A stretch of DNA of 64,000 nucleotides, from the NCBI RefSeq assembly GCF_028401955.1, contig NZ_JAQOTJ010000006.1, forward strand, positions 124,001-188,000, given 5' to 3'. Source of the DNA: Bacillus sp. BP-3. Lineage in GTDB: Bacteria > Bacillota > Bacilli > Bacillales > Bacillaceae_G. Under the pieces are notes generated by a model. That model was not told where the DNA came from and made no database searches. It was given only the letters and a program-made list of their open reading frames with translations. How positions within the stretch are numbered: the first letter of the stretch is position 1; each line of letters begins with the position of its first letter. This document shows positions 61,227-64,000 of this stretch, one piece after another. The position numbers and the translations under genes were made by a program.

Positions 61227-63905
61227 ATGAAACAAACAACAAAGCAAATAATAGCAGGTACATTTTTAGTGACGGCAGCATCTCTTGTTTCTACAAATGC
61301 TTTTGCGCAAGAAGAAAGCACAGCTGCAGTAAATGCCACAAATTTAAATATACGTCAACAACCAACGACTCAAAGTCCAATTGTCGGACAAGTAAAGCAA
61401 GGAACAACTGTAAAGGTATTAGAAGTACAAAAAGATTGGGCAAAAATTTCTTACAATGGGAAAGAGGGCTATGTTTCACTGCAGTTTTTAAAGATGGCAG
61501 GAGTAAAGCCTACAATAGAATCGAAGCAACAAATAACTATTAATAATGGACAACGTGAAACAGGTGTTGTCACAGCAACACGTTTAAATGTTCGTAATAG
61601 TCCTGCTGTAGGTAGCACTCTTCTTGGAAGTGTTCAAAAAGGAGAGACTGTTACCGTTATAGGAAAAGCGAATGGCTGGGCCAAAATTGAATATAAAGGA
61701 AAAGAAGGTTATGTTTCACTAGAATTTATCAAAGTGGGAGAGAAAGCAGGAGTAGCACCGCAACCAGCACCGCCGCAGCAACCAACAATTAATAATGGTC
61801 CGCAAGAGGCAGGAACAATCACAGCGACAAGTCTGCGGGTAAGAAGTGCGGCAAACACAAGCGGTACGATTCTTGGAAATTTAAAGCAGGGCGAGAAAGT
61901 AACGGTATTAGGAAAAGCAAACGGCTGGGCGAAGATTGCGTATAACGGAAAAGAAGGCTATGTATCGCTAGAGTTTGTGAAATTAGAAGGTAAGGCAGCA
62001 GAAAAACCGGCGGAAAAACCACCAGAAAATATTGCGACAGGTACGCAAGAAACAGGAACAATTACAGCAACAAGTCTGCGAGTAAGAAGCGCAGCGAACA
62101 CAAACAGTAGCATTCTTGGAAACTTAAAACAAGGCGAGAAGATAACGGTATTAGGAAAAGCAAACGGCTGGGCGAAGATTGCGTATAACGGAAAAGAAGG
62201 CTATGTATCGCTAGAGTTTGTGAAATTAGAAGGTAAGGCAGCAGAAAAACCGGCGGAAAAACCACCAGAAAATATTGCGACAGGTACGCAAGAAACAGGA
62301 ACAATTACAGCAACAAGTCTGCGAGTAAGAAGCGCAGCGAACACAAACAGTAGCATTCTTGGAAACTTAAAACAAGGCGAGAAGATAACGGTATTAGGAA
62401 AAGTAAACGGCTGGGCGAAGATTGCATATAACGGAAAAGAAGGCTATGTATCGCTAGAGTTTGTACAAATTAGTACGAATTCGAATGGGAACAATGGAAA
62501 TAGTGGAAACAATGGACAAGTGACAGAAGAACGAGGAGTTGTAAATGCATCTTTATTAAATGTGCGCCAAGGTCCTTCAACAAGTGCTTCAATTGTAGCC
62601 CACTTGAAAAATGGTGAGTCCGTTTCAGTATTAGGAAAGGAAAATGGTTGGGCGAAAGTTCGAGTAAATGGTGTAGAAGGTTATGCTTCTCTACAGTTCT
62701 TAAAATTAAAACAATCATCTTCTTATGAAGTGGTCACAGAGGCAGGGAAAGTTCAAAAATCGAACGGGGCGGAAGCAGAAAAAGAACTGCAGACAAGGCA
62801 AGAAGATGGTTATATTGTTAGCGGTGGAAAAGTTATGAATATGAAACAAGGCTTTGTGCGAGCGAATAAGTTGATTAATATTTATGACATTGCGACTGGT
62901 AAAAAGTTAACATATGTACGAGAAGGAGCTGACTTAAAGTTCATAAAAGCCGATGGAGACCGTGTGCATGTGAAAATTGATGGTACAACAGGATATGTCA
63001 ATATAGATGATGTTACTTTATATCCAAATATGGTTCATGAATCAACGTCATATTATACAGTGAAAAATGGAAAGCTTTATCACTATGTATATAATAACTC
63101 TACGAGTAAGTATACGCCGTACCAAATTGGTAATGCACCGAAGCACCTACAAGAAGGGCAGCGTTATGAGGCATTTGATAAAACACAAATTGGTGGACAA
63201 GATAGTTATCAATATTTTGAATATGTGCCGATTCGCGCTACCTCTACTTATACAGCAAAAGACATTGATGATTTCTTAAGAAAGAATAGTGCAGACAGTC
63301 CGTTGATTGGAACTGGACAGTATTTTGTTAATGCAGCACAAAAATATAATTTAAATGCGGGTTATTTACTATCTCATGCTATTTTAGAATCCGGTTGGGG
63401 AAAAAGTCGTATTGCACGAGATAAGAAAAATTTATTTGGTTTTAAAGCGGTAGATTCTGATCCGTATAATGGTGCAACGTCATTTAAAACATGGGAAGAA
63501 GGTATTAACTTCTGTGCTTCGTATATCGACAAAAACTATTTAAATCCAAATGGCTGGACATATAATGGCGGGAATTTGGGAGATAAATCACAAGGTATGA
63601 ACGTCATGTATGCAAGTGATGAAAATTGGGGCCAACAAATTGCTTCTCTTATGAATAGACTTGACACCATGAATGGTGGAAAAGATTTGAATAGATATCA
63701 GTTAGGTACGGTGCAAGTTGGATCTGTGTTATTCAAAAATATAGGTGGAGCACAAGCGAGTGTAGCACCTCTTAATATGACAGTTGCAATTAAGAACACG
63801 ATTCAAACTTCAAGTGGAACTTATTATGAGCTAGTTTCTGACAACACAGCGTATAATAGTGTGTATGTGAAAGCAAGTTCTGTAAAACTTGTATCCTCAT
63901 ATTAA
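61227..63905 (+). CDS. Secreted SH3-repeat N-acetylglucosaminidase (cell-wall hydrolase)
   Basis: 892 residues. Signal peptide to about AFA (27). Six bacterial SH3 domains between about residues 32 and 500, each with (L)NVRxxP/RVRSAA ... NGWAKI ... GYVSLEF. Domains 3-5 sit in near-identical 81-residue units with EKPAEKPPENIATGTQ linkers. A seventh SH3-like unit (about 540-600) precedes the C-terminal glucosaminidase (about 660-800) with YLLSHAILESGWGKSRIARD (catalytic Glu) and FKAVDSDPYNGATSFKTWEE. It binds and cleaves peptidoglycan during growth or autolysis. Confidence 0.9.
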   Translation: MKQTTKQIIAGTFLVTAASLVSTNAFAQEESTAAVNATNLNIRQQPTTQSPIVGQVKQGTTVKVLEVQKDWAKISYNGKEGYVSLQFLKMAGVKPTIESKQQITINNGQRETGVVTATRLNVRNSPAVGSTLLGSVQKGETVTVIGKANGWAKIEYKGKEGYVSLEFIKVGEKAGVAPQPAPPQQPTINNGPQEAGTITATSLRVRSAANTSGTILGNLKQGEKVTVLGKANGWAKIAYNGKEGYVSLEFVKLEGKAAEKPAEKPPENIATGTQETGTITATSLRVRSAANTNSSILGNLKQGEKITVLGKANGWAKIAYNGKEGYVSLEFVKLEGKAAEKPAEKPPENIATGTQETGTITATSLRVRSAANTNSSILGNLKQGEKITVLGKVNGWAKIAYNGKEGYVSLEFVQISTNSNGNNGNSGNNGQVTEERGVVNASLLNVRQGPSTSASIVAHLKNGESVSVLGKENGWAKVRVNGVEGYASLQFLKLKQSSSYEVVTEAGKVQKSNGAEAEKELQTRQEDGYIVSGGKVMNMKQGFVRANKLINIYDIATGKKLTYVREGADLKFIKADGDRVHVKIDGTTGYVNIDDVTLYPNMVHESTSYYTVKNGKLYHYVYNNSTSKYTPYQIGNAPKHLQEGQRYEAFDKTQIGGQDSYQYFEYVPIRATSTYTAKDIDDFLRKNSADSPLIGTGQYFVNAAQKYNLNAGYLLSHAILESGWGKSRIARDKKNLFGFKAVDSDPYNGATSFKTWEEGINFCASYIDKNYLNPNGWTYNGGNLGDKSQGMNVMYASDENWGQQIASLMNRLDTMNGGKDLNRYQLGTVQVGSVLFKNIGGAQASVAPLNMTVAIKNTIQTSSGTYYELVSDNTAYNSVYVKASSVKLVSSY
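61800..62470 (+). repeat. 243-bp tandem repeats inside the SH3 gene
   Basis: The units starting near 61800, 62043 and 62286 encode 81-residue SH3-plus-linker blocks. The second and third are almost identical at the DNA level (AATATTGCGACAGGTACGCA, ACGGCTGGGCGAAGATTGC recur). Such repeats expand and contract by recombination. Confidence 0.85.
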
Positions 63906-64000
63906 AAAATAGCTAGATTGATAATGTTACAGGGAAATAATTTTTGGGTTGTTCACTTCTGACATCGGTGCAGAGAAATAAACTAGATGTTTTCATATAA
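63906..64000. other. 3' flank without recognisable feature
   Basis: Ninety-five bases after the glucosaminidase stop. No hairpin with a T-run or ORF start seen before the window ends. Confidence 0.5.

Noticed and set aside
61187-61543. 118-codon frame overlapping the start of the SH3 glucosaminidase
   Set aside because: It has a good ribosome site but its translation is low-complexity Asn/Ser/Lys/Cys, as expected of a shifted frame of the real gene. Kept only as a possible competing start.
62040-62290. Possible CRISPR-like repeat structure
   Set aside because: Repeat unit is 243 bp, in frame and protein-coding; no short repeats with unique spacers exist in the window.
61800-62304. Repeated 80-codon minus-strand frames
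   Set aside because: They are antisense shadows of the SH3 repeats and identical for that reason.

Overview
The window is AT-rich Firmicute DNA that I assign to the Bacillus cereus group. The basis is chromosomal housekeeping content (thiamine salvage loci behind TPP riboswitches, serine deaminase, T-box-controlled proS, DUF1992 and YesK-like proteins, an SH3-repeat glucosaminidase) combined with IS6/IS240-type, IS231-type and Tn3/Tn4430-type sequences and short dispersed repeats typical of that group. It reads as a chromosome whose core blocks are interrupted by accessory DNA. No rRNA, tRNA or CRISPR array was seen.

Layout. 1-4.7 kb: a defence island on the minus strand, with an OLD-family ATPase/TOPRIM nuclease overlapping a UvrD-type helicase (Gabija-like) followed by a partial gene carrying a HEPN-type R-x4-H motif. 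The island abuts a truncated topB. 5-16.5 kb: core block with TPP riboswitch-thiM-thiE, an ilvA-type relic, a Dcu transporter, an orphan c-di-GMP-I riboswitch, a P-loop kinase, a second TPP riboswitch with a thiamine-binding protein and thiXYZ, an ABC-F ATPase behind a leader-peptide attenuator, and small proteins. 16.5-22.6 kb: a two-gene split sigma factor (SigO/RsoA-like), a truncated paralogue of a later effector gene, and a prophage control region (repressor, broken cro-like gene, antirepressor, replication gene cut by an IS6 element). 23-28.8 kb: VanZ-like and alpha/beta hydrolase genes, an Rpn-type relic, miniature elements and a secreted crystallin-fold protein. 28.9-32.0 kb: a transposase-deficient Tn3-family cassette with a 5-bp target duplication, carrying NTF2-like, SDR and MerR genes. 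32-41 kb: an MFS exporter behind a second leader-peptide attenuator, an HD phosphohydrolase, a P1B ATPase, DUF2231, MarR/nitroreductase/monooxygenase and Fe-alcohol dehydrogenase genes. 41-49.9 kb: a serine resolvase, a 741-residue peptidoglycan-binding/DUF1906/lipase protein, a lipoprotein, a prophage lysis cassette, IS6 copies in successive stages of decay and a 118-residue protein. 50-64 kb: core block with sdaAB-sdaAA-sdaC (two CcpA cre sites), TetR-MFS with duplicated operators, an Atg22-like MFS, a phosphodiesterase, a YesK-like protein, T-box-proS and an SH3-repeat glucosaminidase.

Two ideas tie genes together beyond family assignments. First, the OLD-UvrD-HEPN order may be a three-component anti-phage operon. 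Second, a roughly 130-bp upstream block is conserved before three genes (18974, 42306 and 48820, the last on the minus strand). It could be the promoter read by the split sigma factor at 16.7-17.5 kb, making the peptidoglycan-binding/lipase protein and the 118-residue protein one regulon. Both are inferences and the tests are stated with the findings.
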